Assembly (NCBI RefSeq): GCF_024655565.1
Contig: NZ_JANKOF010000001.1
Coordinates: 62,001-126,000, forward strand
Source: Nitratireductor sp. ZSWI3
GTDB taxonomy: Bacteria > Pseudomonadota > Alphaproteobacteria > Rhizobiales > Rhizobiaceae
Reading direction: 5' to 3'
Length of the DNA: 64,000 nt
Shown piece after piece: positions 54,138 to 63,984 of this stretch. The first letter of the stretch is position 1; every line of letters begins with the position of its first letter. A program made the translations under genes and the position numbers. The notes below the pieces were generated by a model, which was not told where the DNA came from, did not search any database, and worked only from the letters and a program-made list of their open reading frames with translations.

Positions 54138-54719
54138 ATGGCGAATGACGACGGCCGTCTCGAGGAGACGCTGGAAGGAGACACCGCACAGGGAGCCATT
54201 CGCGAGGCCGGCCTTCTCGGACGTCTGATCGACCGCGGCGGTATCCTCTTCGCGGTCGGCATCGTTGTGGCGATGCTGATTCTCATCCAGGAAGTCATCC
54301 TGCGCTATGTCTTCAATGCACCGACGATCTGGGCGCATGAGACGACGGTCTTCCTGTGTGCCGTCGCCTTCGTCTATGCGGGGCTCTACTGCACCGCTCG
54401 CAACACCCACATTCGCGTCGTCCTTCTCTACGACCTCGCGCATGGCCGGGCGCGGCGCTTGCTCGATGCGGTCATCTCCCTCGTCTGCATGGTGGCGGCC
54501 GCATTCTTTGCCTGGGCCGCGTGGCTGATGGTCAAACGGGCGGTTCTGCGGCCCGACGGAAGCGTCCGCTTCGAGACCTCCGGCAGCGCCTGGGATCCGG
54601 CCTTTCCGGCCTATCTGAAGCTGTTCCTGCTCGCCGTGCTGGGGTTGATGGCGCTGCAGTTCCTGGTGCTCGCCGTCAACTATCTGCGGGCGGCCTTCTC
54701 CGGCGGGGAGACCCGTTGA
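54138..54719 (+). CDS. TRAP transporter small membrane subunit 2 (DctQ family)
   Basis: A 193-residue protein with an acidic cytoplasmic N-terminus of about 30 residues and four membrane helices; the DctQ mark is FNAPTIWAHETTVFLCAVAFVYAGLY. Start follows GGGAGGATGAA. Its stop overlaps the dctM start (TGATG). Confidence 0.87.
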   Translation: MANDDGRLEETLEGDTAQGAIREAGLLGRLIDRGGILFAVGIVVAMLILIQEVILRYVFNAPTIWAHETTVFLCAVAFVYAGLYCTARNTHIRVVLLYDLAHGRARRLLDAVISLVCMVAAAFFAWAAWLMVKRAVLRPDGSVRFETSGSAWDPAFPAYLKLFLLAVLGLMALQFLVLAVNYLRAAFSGGETR

Positions 54720-56044
54720 TGGAGGGGCTCGACGTCTTATTCGATCTCAAGGCCCTGGGCATCGAATATGGCACGCTTGCCATGTTCGCCATGCTGTTCG
54801 CTCTGTTGCTGCTGGGCATCCCGCTTGCATATGTGACCCTGCTCGTCGCATTGATCTTTGCCGTCGGCTGGTTCGGCCCCGCCTCCGTGCCGCTGATCAC
54901 CAGCCGGGTCTATTCCTTCGTCTCCTCCTTCGTGTTCGTGTCGGTGCCGATGTTCGTGCTGATGGCCGCGCTCCTCGACCGGTCCGGCATCGCCCGCGAC
55001 CTGTTCGATGCGATGAAGCTGGTCGGCGGGCGCATCCGCGGGGCCGTGGCGGTGCAGACGATCTTCGTTGCGGTGGTGCTTGCCGCCATGAGCGGCATCA
55101 TCGGTGGCGAGATCGTGCTGCTCGGCCTCTTGGCGCTGCCGCAGATGCTGCGCCTTGGCTATGACCGCAATCTGGCGATCGGGGTCATCTGCGCAGGCGG
55201 CTCGCTCGGCACCATGATTCCCCCGTCGATCGTGCTCATCATCTATGGGCTGACGGCCAACGTCTCCATCGGCGATCTGTTCACCTCGTCCTTCCTGCCG
55301 GGCTTCATGCTGGCGAGCTTCTATGTCGCCTATGTGCTGGTCCGGTGCTGGATCAATCCCGAGCTTGCACCGCCGCCCGAACCCGATCCGCGGCCGCTGG
55401 CGGAGCGGCTGCATCTGCTGCGCGGCCTCATCCTGCCCATCGTCGTCGTGGCGTTCGTCCTCGGCTCCATCTATGGCGGCATCGCTTCCGTCACGGAGGC
55501 TTCCGCGGTTGGGGTGGCGGGCGTCCTGCTGTCCACCGTGGTCCGCGGAGAGTTCTCGCTGCAGATGCTGAAGGCCGCTTCCCTTCAGACCTTGTCCACC
55601 TGCGGGATGATCGTCTGGATCGGCATCGGCGCCAGCGCCCTGGTCGGCGTCTTCAACCTGATGGGCGGCATCGACTTCGTTTCCGGCCTGCTGACGGGCG
55701 TGTCGGACAATCCGACGATCGTCATCCTCGTGATGATGGCGATCCTCTTTCTGCTCGGCATGTTCCTCGACTGGGTGGGCATCGCCTTGCTGACGATGCC
55801 GATCTTCGTGCCCGTCGTCAAAGACCTCGGCTACGACCCGGTCTGGTTCGGGGTGCTGTTTGCGATGAACATGCAGGTCTCGTTCCTGACGCCGCCCTTC
55901 GGCCCCGCCGCCTTCTATCTGAAGAGCGTGGCACCGAAGGAGATTTCGCTCGGCACCATCTTCCGCGCCTTGCTGCCCTTCATCGCCTTGCAGGTTCTCG
56001 CCGTGGCGCTGCTCATCGCGTTTCCGGGCATCACCGGGCGCTGA
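54719..56044 (+). CDS. TRAP transporter large membrane subunit 2 (DctM family)
   Basis: A 441-residue multi-helix sodium symporter core with SGIIGGEIVLLGLLALPQML, GGSLGTMIPPSIVLI and a second TPPFGPAAFYL repeat. It has a longer N-terminal extension than the first DctM. Convergent with the gamma-glutamyltransferase gene, 57 bases apart. Confidence 0.92.
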   Translation: MEGLDVLFDLKALGIEYGTLAMFAMLFALLLLGIPLAYVTLLVALIFAVGWFGPASVPLITSRVYSFVSSFVFVSVPMFVLMAALLDRSGIARDLFDAMKLVGGRIRGAVAVQTIFVAVVLAAMSGIIGGEIVLLGLLALPQMLRLGYDRNLAIGVICAGGSLGTMIPPSIVLIIYGLTANVSIGDLFTSSFLPGFMLASFYVAYVLVRCWINPELAPPPEPDPRPLAERLHLLRGLILPIVVVAFVLGSIYGGIASVTEASAVGVAGVLLSTVVRGEFSLQMLKAASLQTLSTCGMIVWIGIGASALVGVFNLMGGIDFVSGLLTGVSDNPTIVILVMMAILFLLGMFLDWVGIALLTMPIFVPVVKDLGYDPVWFGVLFAMNMQVSFLTPPFGPAAFYLKSVAPKEISLGTIFRALLPFIALQVLAVALLIAFPGITGR

Positions 56045-56101
56045 ACCTTCCGAAGCCGGCCGCAAATCGGCGGCAGCCAAGCCGGAAGATATGCGTTCCG
56101 G

Positions 56102-57898
56102 CTATCGGCCGACTGCGTAGGCCTGCATGAGCCTTGGTGTTGCGGCTGCGCGCAGCAGGCCGTTGTCGTCGCGGGCGGCGGCCACCATACGGCCGATGCT
56201 CCATTGCGGCATGACGTCGAGCCGGTGGCCGCGCGCCTTCAGCGCGTCGAGCGTCTCGGGCGGGAAGCTTTCCTCGATCGCCAGGTGGCCGGGCTTGCGG
56301 TCGCGCGGATAGAACGAGCTCGGGAAATGCGCGGTATGCCACATCGGCAGGTCGATGGCTTCCTGCAGGTTGAACCCGTGATGGACATGGCGGAGGAAGA
56401 ACTGGAGCTGCCACTGCTCCTGCTGGTCGCCGCCCGGCGTGCCGAACACCATGTAGGGTTTTCCGTCCTTGTGGGCGAGACTGGGCGTCAGCGTCGTGCG
56501 CGGCCGTTTGCCGGGCGCCAGACTCGCCGGCAGACCGGGTTCCAGCCAGAACATCTGCGCGCGGCTGTTGAGCATGAAGCCGAGCGAGGGGATCATCGGC
56601 GAGGATTGCAGCCAGCCGCCGGACGGCATGGCGGCGACCATGTTGCCCTCTGCGTCGATCGCATCGACATGCACGGTGTCGCCGCGGCGTGCCGAGCGCA
56701 TGTCGGCCATGGTGGGCTCCGACGACTTGGCCTCGGCGCCCGTTATGCGCGACAGCCGGTCGAGCACGGCGCAGACGCGACCCGACTGGTCCTCGTAGCC
56801 GGAGATCGCGCCGGGACGCAGCTCCAGCGACGCCTCCTCGCCGATCAGCTTGCGCCGCTCGTCATTGTAGGCATCCGACAGAAGTGTCTCCGTCGGCACG
56901 TCCACGAGGTTCGGGTCGCCGTAGTAGAATTCGCGGTCGGCGAAGGCGAGCTTCATGGCCTCCGTGAGCGTGTGCACGAATTCCGGTCCGCGCGCGTCCA
57001 TCGCCGAAAGGTCGATCCCCTTCAGCAGGGCCAGGGTCTGCAGGAACACGGGTCCCTGGCCCCAGGGGCCGATCTTGCTGACCGTGTGGCCGTGATAATC
57101 ATAGGTGACGGGCGCTTCGTAGGTCGCCTGCCAGCCCGCCATGTCGTCCGCGGTGATCACGCCGCGATGGCGGTTGCCGCTTTCGTCCATCACTTCGTTT
57201 GCGGCGGCGAAGCGCTCGATCTCCTCGGCCACGAAGCCGCGGTAGAAGGCATCGCGCGCCTTGTCGATCCGGCGTTCGCGATTGCCGCCTGCCGCCTCCG
57301 CCTCGCGCAGGACGCGTCGCCAGGTGCCCGCCAGGGCTTCGTTGCGGAACAGCGAGCGGGCCGCCGGCAGTTGGCCGCCGGGAATGAAAGCGGCTGCCGA
57401 GGTCGGCCATTCGCGCTCGAAGAAATCCTTGAGCCCTGCAATCGTGTCGGCTACGCGAGGCAGCAGCGGGTGCCCGTTTTCGGCATAATGGATTGCCGGC
57501 GCCAGAACGTCGGCAAGGGGCAGGGTGCCGTGGTCGTGCAGCAGCGTCAGCCAGGCGTCGAACGCGCCGGGTATGACGGTCGCGAGCAGGCCGTTGCCGG
57601 GGATCAGCTCGAGCCCCTCGCGCGTGTAGTGCTCGATCGTCGCAGCCCGCGGCGTCGTGCCCTGTCCGCAGAGCACTTTCGTTTCTCCGGTGCGTGCCGA
57701 ATGGAAGACGATCGGCACCTCGCCGCCCGGCCCGACCAGATGCGGCTCGACCACCTGCAGCACGAAACCGGCGGCGACGGCGGCATCGAAGGCATTGCCG
57801 CCGCGTTCCAGCATGGCCATGCCGGAGGAGGACGCGAGCCAGTGGGTGGAGGTGACGACGCCGAACGTGCCGAGGATTTCCGGCCTTGTGGTGAACAT
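56102..57898 (-). CDS. Gamma-glutamyltransferase family protein
   Basis: A 598-residue Ntn-hydrolase precursor expected to split into two chains before the catalytic Thr408 (GDTVHVDAID), with the glycine-rich PSGGWLQSSPMIPSLGFMLN segment and a TPGGDQQ motif later. It hydrolyses or transfers gamma-glutamyl groups, for example from glutathione or gamma-glutamyl peptides. No signal peptide is visible, so the enzyme is likely cytoplasmic and would act on material imported by the peptide transporter encoded beside it. It is the last gene of that minus-strand operon. Confidence 0.88.
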   Translation of the reverse strand: MFTTRPEILGTFGVVTSTHWLASSSGMAMLERGGNAFDAAVAAGFVLQVVEPHLVGPGGEVPIVFHSARTGETKVLCGQGTTPRAATIEHYTREGLELIPGNGLLATVIPGAFDAWLTLLHDHGTLPLADVLAPAIHYAENGHPLLPRVADTIAGLKDFFEREWPTSAAAFIPGGQLPAARSLFRNEALAGTWRRVLREAEAAGGNRERRIDKARDAFYRGFVAEEIERFAAANEVMDESGNRHRGVITADDMAGWQATYEAPVTYDYHGHTVSKIGPWGQGPVFLQTLALLKGIDLSAMDARGPEFVHTLTEAMKLAFADREFYYGDPNLVDVPTETLLSDAYNDERRKLIGEEASLELRPGAISGYEDQSGRVCAVLDRLSRITGAEAKSSEPTMADMRSARRGDTVHVDAIDAEGNMVAAMPSGGWLQSSPMIPSLGFMLNSRAQMFWLEPGLPASLAPGKRPRTTLTPSLAHKDGKPYMVFGTPGGDQQEQWQLQFFLRHVHHGFNLQEAIDLPMWHTAHFPSSFYPRDRKPGHLAIEESFPPETLDALKARGHRLDVMPQWSIGRMVAAARDDNGLLRAAATPRLMQAYAVGR

Positions 57899-57919
57899 GT
57901 GTGCTGCTCCGTGTTGGTA

Positions 57920-58786
57920 TCAGTTGTCTCGCGGGTCGAGCGCGTCGCGCAGCCCGTCGCCGAGAAGGTTGAAGCCCAGCACCACCAGGAAGATCGCCCC
58001 GCCGGGGAAGATCGACATCCAGGGGGCCTGGCTCATGAAGTTCTTGGCGGTGTTGAGCATCGAGCCCCAGGAAGGGCTGGGCGGCTGCTGGCCGAGCCCG
58101 AGGAAGGAGAGGCTTGCCTCGGCGATGATCGCGGTGGCGATGGTGATGGTCGCCTGGACGACGATCGGCGGCAGGACATTCGGAAAGATGTAGCGCGTGA
58201 TGATCAGGAGGTTCGGCAGGCCGATGGCCCGCGCGCCCTCCACATAGTCTTCCGTCTTGACGGCCAGCGCCTGTCCGCGCGTCAGCCGGACGAAGATGGG
58301 GGTTGCCGAAAGGCCGATGGCGATCATGGCGTTGGACAGGCTCGGCCCGAGAAAGGCCGCCAGCGCGATGGCGAGGATGAGAAAGGGAATGGCCAGCATC
58401 GCTTCGGTGACGCGTGAAACGGCAGCGTCCACCCAGCCGCCATAAAAGCCTGCCACCAGCCCGAAGGGCACGCCCACCAGGAGCGCGATCGAAACCGAGA
58501 TGACGCCCGCGAGCATAGAGGCGCGCGCGCCGTAGAGCAGGCGTGAATAGACATCGCGGCCGAGTTCGTCGGTGCCGAGCCAGAATTCAGGCGAGGGAGC
58601 GTGGCGGATGGTGGTGAAGCTCGTCTGGGCGGGATCGTGCGTTGCGAAGACGGGCGCTCCCACCGCCAGGAGCACGAAGATGAGGACGGTCAGCCCACCG
58701 ACGACGGCGCTGCGGTTGCTGAAGAATTTCGTGACGGTTCGCCCGAACCTGCGCCGCGGCGCTATGGCTTCTGCCTGTACGCTCAT
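57920..58786 (-). CDS. Peptide ABC transporter permease (DppC type)
   Basis: A 288-residue permease with six helices, a periplasmic region (FWLGTDELGRDVYSRLLYGAR) typical of DppC/OppC, and the EAA loop ARAIGLPNLLIITRYIFPNVLP. Start overlaps the DppB stop (ATGA). Operates with DppB in peptide import. Confidence 0.9.
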   Translation of the reverse strand: MSVQAEAIAPRRRFGRTVTKFFSNRSAVVGGLTVLIFVLLAVGAPVFATHDPAQTSFTTIRHAPSPEFWLGTDELGRDVYSRLLYGARASMLAGVISVSIALLVGVPFGLVAGFYGGWVDAAVSRVTEAMLAIPFLILAIALAAFLGPSLSNAMIAIGLSATPIFVRLTRGQALAVKTEDYVEGARAIGLPNLLIITRYIFPNVLPPIVVQATITIATAIIAEASLSFLGLGQQPPSPSWGSMLNTAKNFMSQAPWMSIFPGGAIFLVVLGFNLLGDGLRDALDPRDN

Positions 58787-59730
58787 TGGGGATGTCTCAA
58801 GCGGGGATTGATGACGATGTAGAGGATGTCCGCGACGAGGTTCATGAAGATGAAGCCGACCGCCGCGCACAGCACGACGCCCTGCACCACCGCATAGTCG
58901 CGGGTGAAGACGGCGTCGACGATCAGCTTGCCGAATCCGGGAATGGTGAAGACCTGCTCGGTGAGGACGGCACCGGCCAGCAGCTCGCCGAACAATAGGG
59001 TGGTCAGGGTGACGATGGGCATCAGCGCGTTGCGGAGCGCATGTTTCAGGACGACGGCCTTGGGCAGAAGCCCCTTCGCCTTCGCCGTTCGGATGTAATC
59101 GGACGACAGCACACTGAGCATCGCCGAGCGCGTATGCCGCATCAGATAGGCGGCGAGCGCCGTGGCGAGCACGAAGGACGGCATCAGCATGGTGCGGATC
59201 GACTGCAGGAAGTTCTCCGTCGGCGGCACGTAGCCGGACGCGGGCAGGAGTTGCCATTGCACCGAGACGACCATGATCAGGATGATGCCCAGCCAGAAAT
59301 TGGGGATCGAGACGCCGGACAGCGCCACCACGTTGGCGGCATAGTCCGTGGGCGTGCCTTTCCTCACGGCCGAGAGCACGCCGGCGGGAATGCCGATCAA
59401 CAGAGCCAGCACGATGGCCATCAGGGCGAGTTGCAGCGTGACCGGCAGCTTCTGGGCGATCAGGGTCGCCACGGGCACGCCGGTCCTGAGCGAATGGCCG
59501 AAATCGCCGCTCAGGACGTTGCCGAGCCAGGCCAGGTACTGGATGTGGAACGGATCGTCGAGATGGTACTTCTCGCGCAGGAAGGCGAGCACCTGCGGGT
59601 CGCGCTCCTCGCCGGCCAGGGTCAGCAGCGGGTCGCCGGGCAGCAGCTTCTGCAGGCTGAACACGATCAGCGACACGAGGATCAGCGTCGGGATCGCCAC
59701 CAGGAGCCTTCGGAGCACGATTTTGAGCAT
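58783..59730 (-). CDS. Peptide ABC transporter permease (DppB type)
   Basis: A 315-residue DppB/OppB permease: N-terminal MLKIVLRRLLVAIPTLILVSL helix, the PGDPLL region, and the EAA loop near residues 205-235 (AKGLLPKAVVLKHALRNALMP). Coupled to dppC by overlap; 63 bases downstream of the binding-protein gene. Confidence 0.9.
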   Translation of the reverse strand: MLKIVLRRLLVAIPTLILVSLIVFSLQKLLPGDPLLTLAGEERDPQVLAFLREKYHLDDPFHIQYLAWLGNVLSGDFGHSLRTGVPVATLIAQKLPVTLQLALMAIVLALLIGIPAGVLSAVRKGTPTDYAANVVALSGVSIPNFWLGIILIMVVSVQWQLLPASGYVPPTENFLQSIRTMLMPSFVLATALAAYLMRHTRSAMLSVLSSDYIRTAKAKGLLPKAVVLKHALRNALMPIVTLTTLLFGELLAGAVLTEQVFTIPGFGKLIVDAVFTRDYAVVQGVVLCAAVGFIFMNLVADILYIVINPRLRHPQ

Positions 59731-59793
59731 TCTCGTCCGTTCGTTGTCTTGCCGGCGAGACCGCAGCAGAATAGCTGCTGCGGTCTCGGGGTA

Positions 59794-61290
59794 TCACCTG
59801 GCCAGCGTCACACCCTTCAGGCGCACCATGCCGTCGGGATAAGCGGTGAAGCCTGAAACGGCGCTCGACAGCACGAACGGCCAGGGCTGGTGGTAGACAT
59901 AGATGATCGGCAGGTCGTCCTGCAGGATCCTCTGCGCTTCTTCATAGAGCGCCTGCCGCTTCTCGACATCCGGGGTCACCCGCGCATCGTTGAGCAGCCG
60001 GTCCACCTCCGGATTGCAATATTTGGAATCGTTCAGCGTGCCCTTGCAGGTGACGAACTGGTGCAGATTGCCGTCGGGGTCGACGCGCCCCGACCAGCCG
60101 ATCTGTGCGGCCTGGTAGTTGCCGCTCTTCATCTCCTGCTGCATGGCGGCAAACTCGGTCGGCCTCAGGCTGATGTTGAAGCCCGCTTCGGCCGCCATCG
60201 CCTGGATCAGCTCGTTGATGGCCTGCGTCGTGGTGTTGTTGCCGAAGCTGAGCTCGAACGAGACGTTTTCGACGCCCGCCTCGGCAAGCAGCGCCTTGGC
60301 GGCTTCCGGATCGCGCTGGACGACGGGGAAGGCCGGGCTGTTGTAGGGGCTGGCCTTCGGGAAGGGCTGTTGCGCCGGCTCGAATAGGCCCTGGCCGACG
60401 ACCTGGTTGATCACATCGCGGCCGATGGCAAGCTGCAGGGCCTGGCGCACGCGCTTGTCGCGGCCGAGCGGATTGTCCGCCTTTTCGCCGTCGCCGGTGT
60501 TGATTGTGATGCCCTGATAGCCGAGGCCCGCCACCGGCATGAACTGCAGGGCGTCGTCGTTGCGGACGCTTTCCGCATCGGACGGATTGAGGCGTTCCAG
60601 CATGTCGATGTCGCCGGCCCGCAGATTGGCGAGACGGACAGTGGAATCGGGGATCGGCTGGAAGATCAGACGGCCGAAATGATAGTCCGCCGCCTCGCGA
60701 TGCTCGGCGAATTTCTCCAGCACGATGCGATCGTTCTGGACTCGGCTCGCGAATTTGTAGGGACCGGAGCAGATGGGGTTTGTCGCCACCTCTGCCTCGA
60801 AGGTCGCCGGCGAAAGCATCATGCCGGCGCGGTCGGAGAGTTGGGCAAGCAGCGTTGCGTCGGGCTTCGAAAGGTTGAGCGCGACGGTGAATTCGTCGAC
60901 CACCTCGACGCTCTCGACGGAGGCAAGCTCGCTCTTGCGCAGGCTGTCCGGCAGGGTGCGGGCTCGCTCGATATTGGCTTTGGCCGCCTCTGCGTTGAAC
61001 GGCGTTCCGTCGTGGAACAGCGCGTCCTGGCGCAGCTTGAAGGTCAGCGTCCTGTTGTCGTTGCTCCAGGCCCACTCGGTGGCGAGCTCGGGCACGAAGT
61101 TCAGCTTGGCGTCGACGTCGATCAGCTTATCGCAGAGCGAGGTGAAGACGATGCGGCCGACAAATGTGCGGGCGCGATGTGGATCGAGCAGATCCGGATC
61201 CTCCTGCAGGCCGATACGGAAGTCCTGTGCCCAGGCAGCCGAGGTTGCCAGGACGGTACCGGTCAGGAGCGTTGCAAGAAGCGTTCTCAT
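59794..61290 (-). CDS. Peptide ABC transporter substrate-binding protein (family 5), paralog 1
   Basis: A 498-residue SBP family 5 protein with a signal peptide of about 21 residues (MRTLLATLLTG start, ending AWAQ) and the SBP_bac_5 core (DPHRARTFVGRIVFTSLCDKL, LFHDGTPFNAEA, ANPLGRDKRVRQALQLAIGRD). Start 61290 follows AGAGGGAA. Nearly the same length and organisation as the gene just upstream, a tandem duplication. Likely binds a peptide or glutathione-like ligand. Confidence 0.9.
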   Translation of the reverse strand: MRTLLATLLTGTVLATSAAWAQDFRIGLQEDPDLLDPHRARTFVGRIVFTSLCDKLIDVDAKLNFVPELATEWAWSNDNRTLTFKLRQDALFHDGTPFNAEAAKANIERARTLPDSLRKSELASVESVEVVDEFTVALNLSKPDATLLAQLSDRAGMMLSPATFEAEVATNPICSGPYKFASRVQNDRIVLEKFAEHREAADYHFGRLIFQPIPDSTVRLANLRAGDIDMLERLNPSDAESVRNDDALQFMPVAGLGYQGITINTGDGEKADNPLGRDKRVRQALQLAIGRDVINQVVGQGLFEPAQQPFPKASPYNSPAFPVVQRDPEAAKALLAEAGVENVSFELSFGNNTTTQAINELIQAMAAEAGFNISLRPTEFAAMQQEMKSGNYQAAQIGWSGRVDPDGNLHQFVTCKGTLNDSKYCNPEVDRLLNDARVTPDVEKRQALYEEAQRILQDDLPIIYVYHQPWPFVLSSAVSGFTAYPDGMVRLKGVTLAR

Positions 61291-61355
61291 TTCGGTTCCC
61301 TCTGTTTTGTTGCTTGCGGGACGCCGGCCGCGATCCGGCCGGCGCGATTTTCGCT

Positions 61356-62852
61356 TCAGCCCGCCAGATCGACGCCGGCGAGGCGGATCATGCCGTCGGG
61401 ATAGGCGGTGAAACCCTCGATGCCTGCCTTGTGGGCGAAGGGCCAGGGCAGATAGAAGAGATAGATGACCGGCATGTCCTCCCGCAGGATCGCCTGCGCC
61501 TTGTCGTAGAGTGCCTTGCGCGCCGAGGGATCGGAGGTGGCGCGCGCTTCGTTGAGCAGCGCGTCGACCTCCTTGTTGCAGTACTTCGTGTCGTTCAGGC
61601 CACCCTCGCAACTGACGTATTGGTGGATGTTGCCATCGGGGTCGACGCGTCCCGACCATCCCGACTGACCGACTTCGAACTCGCCGCTCTTGAGCACCGA
61701 CTGAAGGGCGGCGAACTCGGTCGGCCGAAGGCTGATGTCGAAACCCGCTTCGGCGGCCATCGCCTGCACGAGCTCGAAGACCTGCTGCATGATCGTGTTG
61801 TTGCCGAAGGTGAGCTCGAACGGCACCCGCTCGTAGCCGGCTTCCTTCAGCAGCGCCTTGGCCCGCTCGACATCGCGCCCGCCCGAGCCGATGTCGGGGG
61901 CGTGGGCGAAGCTCGCCGGCGGGAAGGGCTGGTAGGCGGGCTGATAGGTTCCGGCGCCGACCACCTGGTTGATGACATCGCGGTCGATGGCCAGATCGAG
62001 CGCCTGGCGCAGCCGCTTGTCCTTGCCGAGCGGGTTGTCGGCCCTGGCGCCGTTGGCGATGTTGACCTCGATCGCCTGGTAGCCGAGGCCGGTCACCGAG
62101 GCGAGTTTTATCGAGGCATCGCTTTTGACCGTCTCGAGGTCGGAAGGCGCGACACGCTCGATGATGTCGACGTCGCCGGCCCGCAGGTTCGCAAGGCGCA
62201 CCGTGGCGTCGGGCATCGGCACGAAGGTGATCGTGTCGAAATGATACTGGTCGGCGTTCCAGTAATCCTGGAACTTCTCCAGCACGATGCGATCGTTCTG
62301 AACACGCTCGACGAATTTATAGGGACCGGAGCAGACCGGTGTCTGGCCCGGATCCTTGTCGAAAGAGGCCGGCGACATCAGCATGCCGGCGCGGTCGGTG
62401 AGCTGTGCGAGCAGGCCGGCATCCGGGCCCGACAGCGTGATGGCGAGCGTCGCAGGATCCACCACCGCAATGTCGGAGATCGACTTCAACTCGCTCTTGC
62501 GCAGGCTTTCGGGATCGGTGCGGGCACGGTCCAGATTGGCTTTCACCGCCGCCGCGTCGATTGCCGTTCCGTCGTGGAACTTGGCGCCGTCGCGCAGCCG
62601 CATCGTCAAGATGGTGCCGTCGTCGTTCCAGCTCCACTCGGTGGCGATGCTCGGGATGATTTCCAGCTTCTCGTTGATGTCGACCAGCTTATCGCAGAGC
62701 GAGGTGAAGACGATGCGGCCGACAAAGGTGCGGGCGCGATGCGGATCCAGCACGTCGGGGTCGTCCTGCAGGCCGATCCGCAGATCCGCCGCCATGGCGG
62801 CGGTGCTTGCCAGAAGCGCCGCCCCGAGCACAAGCGTCTTGAGTGATTTCAT
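61356..62852 (-). CDS. Peptide ABC transporter substrate-binding protein (family 5), paralog 2
   Basis: A 498-residue partner of the preceding gene: identical opening after the signal peptide (DDPDVLDPHRARTFVGRIVF) and identical stretches such as MAAEAGF-ISLRPTEFAA. The signal peptide is MKSLKTLVLGAAL to about residue 22. Both lie in one operon, so duplication with divergence of ligand is likely. Substrate unknown. Confidence 0.9.
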   Translation of the reverse strand: MKSLKTLVLGAALLASTAAMAADLRIGLQDDPDVLDPHRARTFVGRIVFTSLCDKLVDINEKLEIIPSIATEWSWNDDGTILTMRLRDGAKFHDGTAIDAAAVKANLDRARTDPESLRKSELKSISDIAVVDPATLAITLSGPDAGLLAQLTDRAGMLMSPASFDKDPGQTPVCSGPYKFVERVQNDRIVLEKFQDYWNADQYHFDTITFVPMPDATVRLANLRAGDVDIIERVAPSDLETVKSDASIKLASVTGLGYQAIEVNIANGARADNPLGKDKRLRQALDLAIDRDVINQVVGAGTYQPAYQPFPPASFAHAPDIGSGGRDVERAKALLKEAGYERVPFELTFGNNTIMQQVFELVQAMAAEAGFDISLRPTEFAALQSVLKSGEFEVGQSGWSGRVDPDGNIHQYVSCEGGLNDTKYCNKEVDALLNEARATSDPSARKALYDKAQAILREDMPVIYLFYLPWPFAHKAGIEGFTAYPDGMIRLAGVDLAG

Positions 62853-62868
62853 CGATACGCCTCCTTCG

Positions 62869-63984
62869 TCATTCGACCGTGGCCGTGGTGATGGCTTCCT
62901 CTTCCCGGCGCGCCTGGTGGGCGCGATAAAGCTCGAGCCGCTGGGCGAGCTTGGCACTGCCGTGGGGAGCCGGCGCGGGCGGATTGCCGCCGGCCTGGAT
63001 CTCGCGCCAGAAATGGCAGGCGACGCTGCGACCGTCGCCGACCGCTTCGAGCGGCGGATGCTGCTCGCCGCAGCGTGCCTGCGCATGCGGGCAGCGCGTG
63101 TGGAAACGGCAGCCCGGCGGCGGCGCTGTCGGGCTCGGAATGTCGCCCCGGGGCAGGTCATGCTCCTCCCGGGACTGCGGCACCGGCACCGGGATCGCCT
63201 GCAGCAGCGCCTGCGTGTAGGGGTGCAGCGGCGTCTCGAAGAGCGGGTCGACGGGCGAGAGCTCCACCACCTCGCCCAGATACATCACCGCCACCCGATC
63301 GCTCATGTGGCGGATGACGGCGAGATCGTGCGCGACGATGACCAGTGTCAGGCCGAAGCGGTCCTTCAGATCCTCGAGCAGGTTGATCACCTGGGCCTGC
63401 ACCGACACGTCGAGGGCGGAGACGGGCTCGTCGCCGATGATCAGCTTGGGCTCGCCGGCAAGCGCCCGCGCGATACCGATGCGCTGGCGCTGGCCGCCGG
63501 AAAACTCGTGCGGGTAGCGATCGGCATATTCCGGCCGCAGGCCCACGACGCGCAGCAGGTCGGCCACGCGTTCGTCCACGGCACGGCCGCGCGCCAGCCC
63601 GTGCAGCCTGATCGGCTCGGCGATGATTGCACCGATCGTCATGCGTGGATTGAGCGAGGCGAAAGGATCCTGGAAGACGATCTGCATCTCGCGCCGCAAC
63701 GCGCGCATCTCGCCGGCGGAGAGGCTGGTGATCTCGCGTCCCCGATAGAAGACCTGTCCCTCGGTCGGCTCGATCAGGCGCAGGAGCAGACGGGCAAGCG
63801 TGGACTTGCCGCAGCCCGATTCTCCGACGATGGCGAAGGTTTCGCCGGCGGCGACGGCAAGGGAAACGTCGCTCACCGCGTGAACGGTCGGCTCGGTCTG
63901 CAGCAGACCCCGGCGGCCGCCGAAGCGCTTGACGAGGTGGCTGCCCTCGAGGATCGGACCGGCATCGCCGCAAGAGCCGCTCAT
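62869..63984 (-). CDS. Peptide ABC transporter ATP-binding protein (DppF/OppF type)
   Basis: A 371-residue ATPase: Walker [10 protein letters not shown], signature FSGGQRQR, Walker [12 protein letters not shown], and the C-terminal oligopeptide-transporter extension with the cysteine-rich [15 protein letters not shown] segment. Drives the DppB/DppC importer. The start at 63984 overlaps the stop of a gene entering from the right edge, as expected for a DppD-DppF pair. Confidence 0.92.
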   Translation of the reverse strand: MSGSCGDAGPILEGSHLVKRFGGRRGLLQTEPTVHAVSDVSLAVAAGETFAIVGESGCGKSTLARLLLRLIEPTEGQVFYRGREITSLSAGEMRALRREMQIVFQDPFASLNPRMTIGAIIAEPIRLHGLARGRAVDERVADLLRVVGLRPEYADRYPHEFSGGQRQRIGIARALAGEPKLIIGDEPVSALDVSVQAQVINLLEDLKDRFGLTLVIVAHDLAVIRHMSDRVAVMYLGEVVELSPVDPLFETPLHPYTQALLQAIPVPVPQSREEHDLPRGDIPSPTAPPPGCRFHTRCPHAQARCGEQHPPLEAVGDGRSVACHFWREIQAGGNPPAPAPHGSAKLAQRLELYRAHQARREEEAITTATVE

